Assembly (NCBI RefSeq): GCF_000004195.4
Contig: NC_030678.2
Coordinates: 92,396,404 to 92,460,403, forward strand
Reading direction: 5' to 3'
Length of the DNA stretch: 64,000 bases
Source: Xenopus tropicalis
Taxonomy: Eukaryota; Chordata; Amphibia; Anura; Pipidae
The notes under the pieces are model-generated. The model was not told the origin of the DNA. It worked only from the letters and a program-made list of their open reading frames with translations, and did no database searches. The position numbers were made by a program, and so were the translations under genes. Shown piece after piece: positions 34,830-47,217 of the stretch (positions are counted from its first letter, which is position 1; each line of letters starts with the position of its first letter).

Positions 34830-35010
34830 GACATGTCAATATAATTACTACAGAAAATGGATAATAAGTGTATAAACCATAGACATGCCAATAAAATTAC
34901 TAAATAATACTTATACCCCCATATTAACCCTAGACATCCCTGTATTACTGCAGAAAATGGATAAAGAACATATTAACCTCAGGCATGCCACTATAATCAC
35001 TAAATAATAC
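34830..35010 (+). repeat. Tandem array of ~50-bp units in an alternating A-B-A-B order
   Basis: Units start at 34830, 34882, 34933 and 34982, each with GACATG(T/C)CA-like starts and ATTACTA in the first third. Units 1 and 3 share ACTGCAGAAAATGGATA or its close variant, while units 2 and 4 share ACTAAATAATAC. The period is therefore about 50 bp with a higher-order dimer of about 102 bp. The last unit is cut by the adjoining T2-type element. Confidence 0.85.
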
Positions 35011-35330
35011 AGGTGTCAGGGAGCTGCTATCTTGCTACCTTCCCATTGTTCTCCTGAGCGGCAGCTGGGGGGGGGGGTGATATCAATCCAACTTGCAGCT
35101 CAGCAGCAAAGTGTGAAGTTTATCAGAGCAAGTCGCATGGCTGTGGCACCCTGGGAAATGAAGAATATGGCTAGCCCCATGTGCAATTTCCAAAATTAAA
35201 TTAAATATAAAATAAAGAAATCTGTTTGTACTTTAAAAGAATGGATTTCAATGCAGGATTCTGCTGGAGAAGCTCTTTTAACTGATACATTTTTGAAAAA
35301 ACATGTTTTCCCATGATAGTATTGCTTTAA
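35011..35330 (+). mobile_element. T2-type palindromic MITE, right part
   Basis: Carries GTGTCAGGGAGCTGCTATC, a G10 run followed by TGATATCA, GAAGTTTATCAGAGCAAGTC and TGGATTTCAATGCAGGATTC, and ends CATGATAGTATTGCTTTAA (TTAA at 35327-35330). It is the inverse of the fragment at 1-251. The left arm appears replaced by the tandem array. Confidence 0.75.
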
Positions 35331-35524
35331 GTTCAGTCTTCATGTATTTTTTAAACTGGCAAAACATGCCAAGAGTAAGGATGCCCAGCAGACTAATATT
35401 AATTCAAGTGGATGACATATGTATTGTAGAAGATCTGCCCATGAATTTCCAAGACAGACAAGGAAACAATATACCCAAATCTAAATGTAGGCGTTTGCCA
35501 GCCTTGTTAGACGAGGACACATAC

Positions 35525-35699
35525 ATTATTATTATTATTATTATTATTAACATTTATTTATAAAGCGCCAACATATTCCGCAGCGCTGTACAATAAGTGG
35601 GTTTCATACACTGGACATACAGAGTAACATTTAAAGCAATCAATAACCGATACAAGAGGTGAAGAGGGCCCTGCCCAAAAGAGCTTACAATCTACAAGA
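35525..35699 (-). mobile_element. (ATT)n-tailed retroposon (SINE or LINE 3' end)
   Basis: A perfect ATT run (35525-35549) is followed by AACATTTATTTATAAAGCGC and CAACATATTCCGCAGCGCTG, a segment found widely in amphibian genomes, then AAAAGAGCTTACAATCTA. With the simple tail at the low-coordinate end, the copy lies on the minus strand. AGCGC and GCGCT can form a small 3' hairpin as in LINE tails. The exact family is not settled. Confidence 0.72.
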
Positions 35700-37999
35700 T
35701 GCAGTTTTGTTCTAACTTGATCAGACTGCGTGAAAAATATGTTCATATATTACAAGTATTAGTCTCGATACTGCAAGACAGATATATTAACACATTATTT
35801 TAATATTATCAAATTATTATAAATGTTACTAAATATTACCTCTCCAAATAAAATGGGTTTTTGGGAATTCATGCAATAGTTCTAATCCCTCCCATACAAG
35901 CATGAAACACAGTACATTTGACTCAGCAGGACTACTGGTGTGATTAAATTGGCACAGGGCACCTATATTGCATGATGCACAAATTGACAGTACTAGAAAT
36001 ACCACAAGGAACCTGCTCTTTATTTCAACAATATGGTTACTGTTGTTATGGTCACTAATCTCTGACCTACTTAAAATGAGTTCATTGTAAAGATCCATTG
36101 ATTCAGACAGCTACTTACATCTGTGTCACTAAATATCCTAAGATAGCAAACGAAGGACAACATTTACCAGCAGAATGTTCTAATGGCTGCCATTGTTCTG
36201 TTTACCTTGTGGAAATAGGAGAAAGTTTTATTTAGAGAGACAAAAGCCAATGTATTTGTCTGTTAAGGAGTGCTTGCTCGCTGTCTTTGTTTGTAGGGGG
36301 CAGTTAGGACAAAGAACAAGCAGGTAGCTAAGTAAAGAGGATTTTGTAGCTTGAACAGCCAATGAGCAACCAGTAATAATAGTTTGGGCATCCCAGCTGA
36401 TATTGTCCCATTGGCTATGTCAATAGTAATGTTTTAAAAACTTTTGAAGAATTTTTCCATAAAAACAATGCAAGAAAAACCACAGGGGACAAAAAGTATG
36501 TCCAAAATGTGTTTATTTTATATAGTTTTGCCACAAAAAATGCCCATAGACTCTAATGTACCATAAAATGTTCTGCAAAAAAGGCCATCGACTTCAATTG
36601 TTGCTGTTCAGCAAAATGAAATGGGACAGACTCACCCATCAATTTTAAAGAGATTCTAGCAAATATACAGTGCAATCTAAGCAACTTTATATATACCACA
36701 GCGTCATGTAAAACAGTTTTACAGGTGCACTATATTTATTGATTTTAATAAAGTACCTTTATGCCCATGCATGTTTAGAGATGCTGAATAGAAAAAAGTT
36801 GGTTATAACTACCAAAAATAGCTAAACAAACAAATCATTCAGTTTAAAGTTCCAATAAAGTTTAAAGCTGGAAAAGTCAAGAAAAAAGGGGCTCTGCATT
36901 ATATGTGATTTATGAGAAGTTTTACAAGGTATATCCTTTAGAAGCAAATGGATCTTATCATAATCATTTTTTACACTGCCATATTACCCTTATAAACAGC
37001 ATTGTGGGCCACAGGAATTAGAAGGGAGAAGATTCTTTTGAAGTTTAAATCCTTCAGATATACTTAAATAATTGCTTATGAAAAAGCACACACATAAAAA
37101 TTATATTTTATTTAGATATGGATCAGAGCCTCATACATTGGACTTTACTAAAGAAAAGTCAGGGTATAATCCTTGTAACTGTCCCTTTCCCAGGCATTAC
37201 ATTGTAATATGTATGCAGCCCAGGCGTAGTAAATCTCAACCATTATGGGGCTTATTTATTATGCTTGTAAAAAATGACAAAATTCACCACGCATTACCAG
37301 GCTTCCCCATGTAAAAAATGGCATAATTTGTGAAATTACGTGAAATAACAGCATAAAATCTGCCATTTCTGATACAAGATCCAATACCTGTACTATATTG
37401 CATATGATTGTAATCGTATGTGCATGGGCAGAATTGGCTTGTGTTGTTTTGAAGTTGGCAACATAAAGCGTATTGGCTTGTGTGTCTTTCAATCTACTAT
37501 AGCTACAAACTGCTTTACCAATGTCACTTGTGTGGCTTGAAACAAAACTACATATATCAGGTCATTTTTTATCAGGTGCAAGGTTTGGCTTAGTTTTAGC
37601 AACCCTTAACAACCAATCAAAAGGTAGCTTTTAGTTCTTTTTTTAGTTCTTCAAAGCAAAGGGCTAACCAGTTGCTATAAGGTCAATTAAGCTGGGATAC
37701 ATTTTGTTCCTTTAATTCTAGACAGGCAATGGTAATGCTTCTGCACATTGGGCTAAAATTTCCAACTGGCCTGAAGAAATATGCTGGAAACCTCATTTCA
37801 ACACAGACATCTTGCCACATATGGCATTATCCTTAAACACTTCTGTTTCTTACACTAAGTAAGTTGTAAAATGAAAAACTCTGTCAGCAGATCCTACCAA
37901 CACAAGACGCAAAAGGATATATTTTTTGGGATAAGACAAAACAGTGGGTATGTTAAAGACATGCAGACAAAGATCTGATAACCTTTTTTTTAAAAATGT
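35700..37999. other. Unique AT-rich DNA with minor repeat remnants
   Basis: Possible decayed fragments are at 36530-36620 (GCCCATAGACTCTAATG, then GCCATCGACTTCAATTG) and 37249-37390 (GGGGCTTATTTATTATGC, then CCAATACCTGT). No gene is recognised. Confidence 0.45.
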
Positions 38000-38205
38000 A
38001 CAGGTATGTGATCTATAATCCAGAATGCTTTTGATATAAGGATTTCCAGATTAGGGGTTGTTTTGTAATTTGGAGCATCAAGTTTGTAAGGGTACTTAAA
38101 GAGGGTTTAAACAATAAACCCATTAGGATTGTTTTCCAACAGTAAGGATTTATACTAGCTTAGTTACCATTAAGTACAAGGCACTGTTCTTTTCTAAATC
38201 TAAAT
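38000..38205 (+). mobile_element. ACAGGTAT-type MITE, 3'-truncated
   Basis: Begins ACAGGTATGTGATCTATAAT and keeps GATTTCCAGATTAGGGG, AATAAACCCATTAGGATTG and AAGTACAAGGCACTGTTC in the same order as 7615-7912. The right terminal repeat is absent. Confidence 0.78.
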
Positions 38206-39605
38206 TTTAAGTCTAGCACTGCTACTGGATTGTATAATGAACACTTATACTACTGTCTACCCCACTGATGATAGTGCTCAGCCCCAAACTAGCGTATATG
38301 TATGAATATCTGGCTCTTTATTACAACTGAACCACAGTCAGCTGCTTAGTGACTGAGAAAGCCCACCCATAAGAAGAGAAACTTTCTATACATGAATATA
38401 TTTGGGGCATTTATACATTGGTGTACACTGTAACCATTTTAGACTTGCAAATTTGAAAAGTGAAGATTTCCCTATGTAAAAATAAGCATACTGATGAGAT
38501 AGCTAGAAACCAAGTCAGTATCTTGATTAAAGGCAGGAACTACAATTGTTTTGACAGGAGAAACCTGTCTGACTGGCTCTATAGGACCATCAACCCCTAA
38601 CTTGGAACTATGGCTTGCTCTCACTAACAACCCCCCTCTCATTCTGCAAAAGAGTTCATACATCATAGGAAAATAATAACATAACACCTTTTGCCAATGT
38701 AGCTGTACTTATTAAAACATACACTTTTATATACTGGCAATCTGTACTGTAATGTTACAGTCCCTTTAAATGTCTTTGAAGCTTTATAGATCCACTTTAT
38801 ATGATTTTCGTGAACTCATAAAAGACAGCTAGGTTTCACTCAGTAAAATCTATAGGAGTATATGCCCGAGGCTGGCTTGGAAAGGAGCTAACACCTGTAA
38901 AATGTGGTTAATGCTTAAAAAAAAAAAGAATGTGTTTTGTTTTTCAGGAGCTGTAAGCTAGGCAGTACTGAGGGTCCATGTTTTGACAAACAGCTGGAAA
39001 GGATCACCTTTACAGCCTTCTGACACACAGAATTACAGATATCCATTTATATGTTTCGGCTTTCTGGCTTCTTTAGTGTGGTCAGAATACTGCTTGCTTT
39101 GAAATTCACGGTTCCTAAAATAGTTGGTGGTTGGAATTTAAACTTTCTGTAAAGTAAGCAAGAAACGTGCCGCCTACATAATAATTTACACGTACCGTTA
39201 TGACAATTTTAATGGAATATGCAGCTTATCGCAAGTATACAACCACATCAGATTGCGAGCTTCAATCCTATAGAGAGCAGTCAGCATTTTATTAGGCAAG
39301 AACAACACTATAAAAGAAGCAGGCCATGCGATCGCAGTTGGGGAATACACAAGGCAGCTGACAACTCAGCTTCAACATGCAAATAAAGCCGTCGCACTGT
39401 TTGATCGCAGCTGGTAAAGCCATTTTGGAAAAAAACAGGCTTGCCATGCCATTGTGGGTTTGTGTGCTAAAGTAAGGTTTATATGCTCCACAAATAATTC
39501 ATGTTGGCTTCCCTGTCACCACACTTCAAGGCAAAGATGCAATTGATGCAATGTCTTACTGGACAAAATGAAAAGAAACACTGTAGAAAAGGAAAGGAAA
39601 CAAGG
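38206..39605. other. Unique DNA, regulatory-looking at 39130-39450
   Basis: The 39130-39450 block has several CpG-containing motifs in AT-rich surroundings (ACGTACCGTTATGACAATTT, CATGCGATCGCAG, TTTGATCGCAGCTGG) and no repeat features, so it may be conserved noncoding DNA. A possible T2 terminal scrap, TTACAGTCCCTTTAA, is at about 38754-38768. Confidence 0.35.
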
Positions 39606-39864
39606 TCCAAGTATGAGATCTATTATCTAGAAATGTGAAAACTGGCACTGCCCTTCAAAAATTGTTCTTTCTTGCCTGATTCATTTTCCCTCTGTAAATC
39701 AATGCCTTGTGCTTAAAGTATCCCAGTATAAATCCACTTTGATGGTACAACATTCTATTGCATCATTAACCATGAAATATATTATTGTAAATTTTAGACA
39801 TGGTGCTTCAGTTTCCAGAAAACCCCAGGTCCCAAGGATCCCAAATAATAGATTCCATTCCTGT
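39606..39864. mobile_element. ACAGGTAT-type MITE, diverged
   Basis: Left end CCAAGTATGAGATCTATTAT, right end AAATAATAGATTCCATTCCTGT with AAAACCCCAGGTCCCAAGG just inside. The arms are recognisable but the middle is replaced or decayed. Confidence 0.7.
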
Positions 39865-40996
39865 AAGAGCTGAAAGTTTCTTTCATAAGCCACCATCACC
39901 CATGCTGTGCAGCTTCAAGAAGTCCAGAGGTAGAAGTCTGAGGTAGCAAGGGCAGGAAACAACAGCTCCTCCATTTTGTAGGGAAGAGATGAGGTCATGA
40001 ATAGAAACACAGATTGCTTATTAATCATATCTGAACATATCTGAGTGGTACAGAGAATGGATTTTGTTCAAAATGCCTAATAAAGTTGATTTAGCAGTGT
40101 CTTTTAATGATATATTCAAATATCTGAGACAGCTCTGCAGTCCAAAGCTACTTATTTACCAAATTTAAAGAGAAATGCAAATTAAACTATGACAGAGACT
40201 AGATTCTAATATTGAGAAAGTTTTATCATATACAGATATCTCACCAGTTTTCATGTCTGAAGACTTTGCATTCACAATCTTATTTTTATCTTATAGATAT
40301 AGTTAGTCGATAAAAATATTAATAGGAAATACAATTCCAAAAATAAATACTGCATAATGAGAAATAAACGGATCTCTATTATGTATTTCTATTCTGATCT
40401 ACACCAGGTAAATATCTTCAGTTTTAAAGTTACTTGTAAATAATCTGCTAATAAAATCATATTTGCCTTTCCCTTTCTGCACTCCTGGTTGTTACTCTTG
40501 ATACAGAAGTCAGCTCTCCTCCAGCCAGTTTCTAACAATGCCTTAATAGGAAAGCACAGACAGATACTGCTTTCAACAGAAATTACATTTACAATTAATG
40601 TGAAAACTTTTACAAATTTGTAATTAATGTATATTTAAAAAGTTGCTTAGAATAACATTTTCTTTCATCATCTGACATAATTTCTTTTTATGGATTTACA
40701 TAATCTTTTCAGAGATGAATATATAATTACTATACTGTTGCAGGCCTCTGTTAAATACAGTATATAGGTGTTATGGACCCAACTGGTAGCCTCTGCATTC
40801 TCTCATCTCAACCTTTGTCTCAGACAAGCTGTTGGGCATAATAATTTAAACAGATGAATGCACACATTAAAAAAAACAAATTAGATCACGCAATTGGCAC
40901 ATGAGTTAGCCCTACGTGTTTTGACCACCATGTGGTTTTCATCAGGGGCATAAAAAAAATCAATCTAATAAATACTGATATTTTTGACTGTGCATT

Positions 40997-41000
<4 letters not shown>
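39865..41000. mobile_element. AT-rich DNA with old MITE remnants
   Basis: The stretch 40440-40690 (CTGCTTTCAACAGAAATTAC, then AAAAAGTTGCTTAGAAT) is a decayed copy of the element also seen at 45126-45370. At 40905-40955, CCCTACGTGTTTTGACCACC followed by TGTGGTTTTCATCAGGGGC resembles a piece of another dispersed MITE. The surroundings are unremarkable. Confidence 0.45.

Positions 41001-41053
<53 letters not shown>
41000..41053 (+). repeat. (TA)n microsatellite, about 27 units
   Basis: An uninterrupted TA run, the longest simple repeat in the window. It is a candidate for length polymorphism and cruciform extrusion. Confidence 0.96.
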
Positions 41054-41057
<4 letters not shown>

Positions 41058-42889
41058 TTGTTGTTTTGTATTGAGGGGACTTTTTATGGGTGACCCCCTG
41101 AGAATAGCACCTCACACTTATCTATAGGATGTGCAATCTTTACTTCCTTTTTGTGCTTAAAGCTGTTTGGTATAGTTTGCAATCATGGCAAAGAACAAGT
41201 AATGCACCTAAAACACATTATATGTCTGTGTATTTGTCATCAGATTCAGACCTATTAAAGTGATGCTGATATCTCTACAGTAATGAAAGCATACACACAC
41301 ACTTTAGGGTAAAGCACTTGTGTTTAGATCATCATAGACCTGACACTTTTGCCTGCATTTCTGTACTCTTAAGTCATACCTCCCAACATTTGAAAATTGC
41401 AAAACAGGACATAATTTTTTTTGACCATGCCCATTTTTGACCACATCCCCTAAATACCACTCCCATTTTACTAGATTTGGCAGGTTTTGTAAAGTTTGAA
41501 CACATATCTGGAGGTGAAAGGTCTTAGTTCCCCCAAGAGGTTTGCTAAGGTGTCTGGGTGTAGGACTTTCTCTAGTGTACAGCCTGTTGGCAGGTCATGC
41601 AGACTATTCTCTAATTAAGACAGTTTCTATTTTATATAGTTAACAATATCTTGTGAGCCTTGCACCATTAAATGGTTTATGTAGTGCTTTAATCCCTGTA
41701 AGTTCAAATAGAGCTGCCCTTTTCTTGCTTGTACAATTATGTCCAACAAAAGTGCAACTGAAGGTAAGTATCATTAACACACACATCTCTGCATTCAACT
41801 AAAAATAGGCATTTGCCACCTGTGCAAGTGGTCTCTCTTTTATTTGTTTTGTTTTGTTGCCATGAAGTGTTAAAACTCAATACTGCAGACCAACTAGACC
41901 ACCTTGGAAACAAATATTGATGATAGGAAGGATCTAACCCCAAACTGATTTGCTGGTCTGTGTATATAGTATACATTTGAGAAAAATATTGGTCCATTAC
42001 AAATCCATAACAGAAGCAGCCTTAGTCTATCCATAGTTCTAAGGGAATAGCCATAATGGACTAGACTGACTAAAAACCAACACAGCCAATTCATACAGTT
42101 TTATCAGCACTTTGGCTCCAGACAGAGCACCAGTATAGAATAGTCAGGGATGCTTTCACCTTCTGATTTATCCAAAAATGTTTCTGACCTTCTAATTTAC
42201 TGGAGAGGCCACTTTCTCCAGTGACCTGTCATTTTGTGCTCCTCAGTGTTTTATCTTAGGCTACATATATCTCTGAACTCTCCCGGTGACCTCACTAGCT
42301 TCTTTGGTCTCAGCTATCATGTCTATGCTGTTGACACAAAACTATTCTTATCGGCACCCAATGTTAGACTGACAGTTCAGTAACATTGCTGCCTTAAATG
42401 ATAACATTAACCTTAAACCCATACAAACACGTGCGTCTACAGGCAAGGGCATGCAAACTGATTCGGAGATAGAGAGTAGCCAGTACAAAAATATATAGAT
42501 TGTACCCACTTTGTGACACCGACTTTATTCATTTTATCATCTAAAAATTAGGAATATACACCATTCTTTTCTTGGATTTATATAATTCTTACATTTTGTT
42601 CATGTGCTTTGTACCCTGTAAAGCAATATATAAAATAATTCTGACAATAATTCTTACCAATAGATACTAAGCTGATGTTTATTAAATGCATTTATATGGC
42701 AGTCGGCAACCAACAATCACTCATTAAGTAACCTGAATCTTTTATGATTCTTTATTCAGTGAACACTGGAACTTGACTAATCTAGTGATTATAGGGGGCC
42801 ACACTTATTTTTTGAGAAAAAACCTCAATACCATTGCAAATTAAAAAAACAGTATTAGAGAACATCGCTTTTGTTCCCACCTTAGATGC
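41054..42889. other. Unique AT-rich DNA, nothing recognised
   Basis: No element ends, RNA gene or coding bias seen. Confidence 0.5.
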
Positions 42890-43111
42890 TTATTTACCTA
42901 CACTGTAACCATTCCAAGGTCCCCAGCCTTCCTTGATCTCCAAATCAGTGGATACACTGTGTTCAGTGACAAACTTGACCTTGACACCTCCCCGGAACCC
43001 CATACTTCCTTCAGGAAGGCTGGACTTAATCACAATATGCCCAGTGTATAGTCACTTGCCTACAGCAAGCAATACTGCAGATACAATTTTCCTAAGTGAC
43101 AAAAAACTGGC
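42890..43111 (-). pseudogene. Coding-like fragment with one internal stop, unrecognised
   Basis: On the minus strand a 74-codon frame is open from 43111 to a TAA at 42890-42892, apart from one TGA at 43052-43054. The last 50 codons look like protein: GGVKVKFVTEHSVSTDLEI, then KEGWGPWNG, with purine-first, pyrimidine-last codons and balanced charge. AAG acceptor-like and TGTAG/GTAAAT donor-like sites flank this part, so a small exon is the alternative to a processed pseudogene. I do not recognise the family. Confidence 0.28.
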
Positions 43112-43786
43112 TCAGGGTGGACACCAACAGCTGACCCATGTGGTTGCCACTATAGATCATAAAACCACATTCATGATGTTATTAGGCACTTCTTAAAAGC
43201 CATGTCAAACTAGTCCTTAAGGTATATTTCCTTTTCAGACAAAGGGTCATTTCCAGATTAATATAGATGATAGATAATGGTTTCCGCATGTTTGGAAAAA
43301 AATCACGAAAACACAGAGATCTAAATACTTAATATAGTGTGCTAATCTTAGCATTTTTGTGAATTGTGGACAGCATGTAGAATTTATTGTGTATAACTGA
43401 AAACAATTATAAGCTTTAAGTAAAATAATATATTACAGTTTGCTATTGAGCTATCAAACTTTGCCAGCATATTTTCCTGTACATCAAGAAGCTTTCCATT
43501 GGTGCTATGGTGATTTTTTTCCTTACAATCAAAGGGTGTCATCTGAACCCAAAATTCAGGATTATGGCATTGGGCCCTTGATTTGGTTTTCATCTGACAT
43601 ATCTTCATAGGCCCTACTATGACCTAATCATTGAGTCAGGGGCCAGACATGAATATCAGCCAGAATTTGGCCCAACAACTGGATCCTCACACTGCTATTT
43701 TAATTCTGTTACATTGCTGCTTATTTTCAAACTGTTTGAATAATAGTAATATCCAACCAATGCTCTTCTCATTGTTTTGGATATAT
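43112..43786. other. Unique AT-rich DNA, nothing recognised
   Basis: No feature supported. Confidence 0.5.
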
Positions 43787-43974
43787 GATAGATAGATAGA
43801 TAGATAGATGATTAATGGCCCAAGCCAGCGGGTGGGGCAGGTTTTCCGGACTGCTGGAGGGGGGTGATATGGTCGGGGGAAAGGTCCCAGAACTAGGGGT
43901 AAGTGAAAGAAGAGGTACCTGTCTGGTGCCCCCTATGCAGGTGTCTTTTATGCCTACCCCTAGTTCTGGCTCTG

Positions 43975-44009
<35 letters not shown>

Positions 44010-44018
44010 TAGATAGAT
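43787..44018 (+). repeat. GATA/GACA microsatellite split by a GC-rich segment
   Basis: GATA units at 43787-43809 and GATA/GACA units at 43975-44018 flank about 165 bp of GC-rich DNA. Inside, AGAACTAGGGGTAAG at 43890-43904 is the inverse (loosely) of CTACCCCTAGTTCT near 43955-43968, giving a hairpin. The GC-rich piece resembles a dispersed repeat fragment inserted into, or bounded by, the microsatellite. Confidence 0.8.
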
Positions 44019-45125
44019 CCTATGTTCATGTGATTTCCATTGGCAGAAATTTGAGCATTTTCAGCTTGCAAAAAACATTGGGGAAGAATATGTTCATAAT
44101 CATTATGCCTGCCTGAGGCCATACTTACATCGCAAATGCATAGAGTTTTTTTCAGTTGAGGGCTTATTAATTACAACATTAACACTTTAATACTTCTAAA
44201 TATTCTTGCAATTTGTATTTATTAATGTTATTAATTTCCAAGCATGCATAATCCTTTGTAAAATAACATACTGTAATATTCATTTATACAAATTAGCAGT
44301 TATCTCACGGATACATTACAGTACTTTTTACAGTACTTTTCAGATCTATTAAGGCCACGTGTGCAAATAACTTGTGTCACCACTATATAAATACAGACCC
44401 GCAAATCATACATTATATATGCCACTACGTATTTATTTATGTCTGTGGATCAGCACAAAGACGTTTTTCCTTTCTGTTTTGGGTAGAGGAAAATGTGGGA
44501 CGAGCCATTTTGTTTTGATTGCCTATGACAATGTTATTATAGTTTATTTGAACTTGTTACCGAAATAATAAGAAAAAAGAAACCAGGAGGAACTTAAATC
44601 AACATTCTGCATTAATATTTAGTGCCAGAGAACATTTCTTTTTCTTTTTTGCCATTAACATCAAACAGCCGGGAAGCTGGATAATATGACAGAGATAAAG
44701 TTGTTTAAAACATGATTGGAACTGGGTAGAGAGATAAATCCTCAACAGCAGCTCCGGCCTGAAAGTCTTTTTACCAGAAAACAGATGCCTCTAAAATGCA
44801 GGTACAATCAATACTTTATTTCTATCAAGAATTACAGTGAATTTACAACTTTGCAAAGGCAGCCAGCTGTGTTTGACTTAACTGAATGGGGCCAATGGTT
44901 TCAGATAGCCTTTATGCTGCACTAGCATGCTGAAACTAAGGTTCAAAATTTGAAGTACACTAATAAGACATAAATAGACCTGCACAGGTCGAGTATAAAG
45001 AATTAGTATAACGGCAGCTAAAGACATAGCAAACTAAAATCGTATATTTCAGTATAAAACTGCTAATGTCACAGAAACCACTATAAACAGAAAATAAATG
45101 TAAATTGTGTATGTGCTCAAACCAT
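44019..45125. other. Unique AT-rich DNA, nothing recognised
   Basis: Short direct repetition ACAGTACTTTT occurs twice near 44318-44342. Nothing else is supported. Confidence 0.5.
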
Positions 45126-45370
45126 CACTTTGACTTTACATCACTTTTAATCACAGGACATGCAAGGCATTGTGGGAACTGGAGTCTTGGCTGATGGAAA
45201 GTTTCAGTGGTATGAGTAAGCCAGGTAAAGCAGCAGAGGACATAGGAATAGAGACTGTTTCCAATAGCTATTACATTTACAAATAACTAATTACAATTAG
45301 TATATACTGAAAAGCTATTTAGAATTACATTAAAGAGATAAAAACTAAATTATGTTTTGGGTGAACACCT
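45126..45370 (+). mobile_element. Old MITE remnant related to 40440-40690
   Basis: Contains CAAGGCATTGTGGGAACTGG, ACTGTTTCCAATAGCTATTA and GAAAAGCTATTTAGAATTAC, then TTTTGGGTGAACACC. This is the order seen in an abundant Xenopus element ending in a GTGAAC-type T2 terminus. Termini are degraded. Confidence 0.5.
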
Positions 45371-45799
45371 TTTACACTTTTACATATACATATATCAAAG
45401 TAATTTTCATATATCTGACTATTTTTTTGTTAAATGAGATGTAACTGCTGGTATTCTTTAAACATGGAACCCTGCAGTGGGCTGTGCCATATGTTTCATT
45501 ATACTTCAATTGGCTGAAGAAGCTGGGAGGCGTGGAGGGTGTGATTTTGATTTTGCTGCCATACAGCATGTAATATTGCTTTTTTTTCCTGCTAGCATAC
45601 TGTATTTCATACAAATTTAGTGAAACAGATACACATTTTGGGGAACAGTTATCCATCCTGCCAGGGCTGTTTACAAAGTGATAGGAAAAATATTCCCAGT
45701 TATTAGTCTCAGAAATGTAACATAACAGATAGTTTGCAAATCCTTTCAGGCTTTCTCCCCCTTGCTGGAAAGCTCATCATTTTTTATTTCAAAGTGGAT
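45371..45799. other. Unique AT-rich DNA, nothing recognised
   Basis: No feature supported. Confidence 0.5.
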
Positions 45800-46350
45800 T
45801 TAATAAAGAAAAGGAGTGCTGTTATAGTAATACGTGAGGCTTTGACATTAAGCAGTGCAACCCTGCCGAGTCGGCAAGTACAGGGTCTATAATCTCCAGT
45901 GATTTATAGAGGGCTCTTCCTTCATCTCTGCATTTGGGGAGGGCTAAAAAGTTTGGAGACAGGCTGGCGTCCCCCTTGCAATACACCGCCAACTCCTGCT
46001 GGCCAGTCTGCACGCTAAAACCTTTAACCAGTTTGCTACTGACATGAAATGGGACTCAATAAAAGCTGTCTTATTTCTAAATTTGGGACATTTAAAATAT
46101 TTAAAAAAGTGATTTAGGTAATGGATACAGCGGGGGAGAGTTTCGGTCTGTCGTTAGTAGAAGAAGATGTAAGGCAGAATTAAGATCTTGCCGGCTGGGA
46201 TTTGGCTCTGGGAATGAAAACACAAACATAATGATAGATGAGAAGGTACAAAGCTTTGTATGCAGCACAATCTGTAATGTACCGATATGATTCTGGGCAC
46301 AATATAGAAAAGTAAGTCTGACGAGAGAGCCAGTGTTGTTACAGAAACTG
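45800..46350. promoter_or_regulatory. Candidate conserved noncoding element
   Basis: Repeat-free block of balanced composition with CpG motifs kept in AT-rich surroundings (ATACGTGAGGC, GCCGAGTCGGCAAG, CTTGCCGGCTGGG). Homeodomain/OTX-like TATAATCTCC lies next to GTGATTTATAGAG. An open 63-codon frame on the minus strand (45822-46013) overlaps it but has no splice signals. The regulatory call is inference from texture only. Confidence 0.3.
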
Positions 46351-47217
46351 GAAATACTCAGTAATGAAGGGAGAACTTGGGGAGGGGGGAGTTTAATTTT
46401 AAAAAAATGTTAACAGAAAAATGTGCACAGTGTCAAGAGTATTTCTGTGCACAATTAAAACATTTTGCAAGCCATCCGTCAGTGAAAAATATGGTGTGTT
46501 TATAATTTGTGCCATTGCACAGTATTTATAATGCATCTTATTGTTCAAATAACACTACTTTCAAGCAAGTCTTCATCTACCACTATACACAATTACAATT
46601 TGCAGTGTCGGAACTAATGAATTTTCATCCCTAATTTTCAGTTTGTATCCTCTTTGCAGCTTATTTTATATTCTGCCCCAGGAATGCTAGAACACATTCC
46701 TGGTGCAGACCGACAAACTTACATGGTAGAAAAATGTACTCACTTCATCAGTGACGTGGACATCGTTTGTCTACTCAATCATTTGTATTGCTATAATAAC
46801 AAATCAATACCCGCATAAGGCTAATGTCATGTAGTATTTCACATTGACTTTAATGGATGCCACACAGACATGGAAGAGTGGGTGCTTTCCTCCCAAAAAC
46901 ACTCACCAGAACATTTTTTTGGATAGAAAAACATTCACACCTGTACTTTTGCATAGCACTTAAGTCTGAAGATGAAATTCCCCTATGTGATATCAGACTA
47001 TGGGGCATGTCTGTTCACAAGAACACTGAGCAAAATGAAATTTCAAGCACAATAGGCATGTTTTTTCTCCACAATGCAACATTTATTTTTAGTAAAATTT
47101 TAGCATCATTGCGGCCAGAGGATGCTCTTGACTACTGCAATTGCATCTCATTCAGCAATATTACTGCAACTGCATGCATATTTTGTTTCTGGTGTGCAAG
47201 TGATGTTTGTAGCAACT
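46351..47217. other. Unique AT-rich DNA, nothing recognised
   Basis: The 127-codon plus-strand frame at 46857-47240 has no codon bias or known domain and runs into a MITE, so I treat it as chance. Confidence 0.5.

Noticed and set aside
43970..44018. CRISPR-like regular short repeats
   Set aside because: These are plain GATA/GACA microsatellite units without spacers, in a vertebrate genome.
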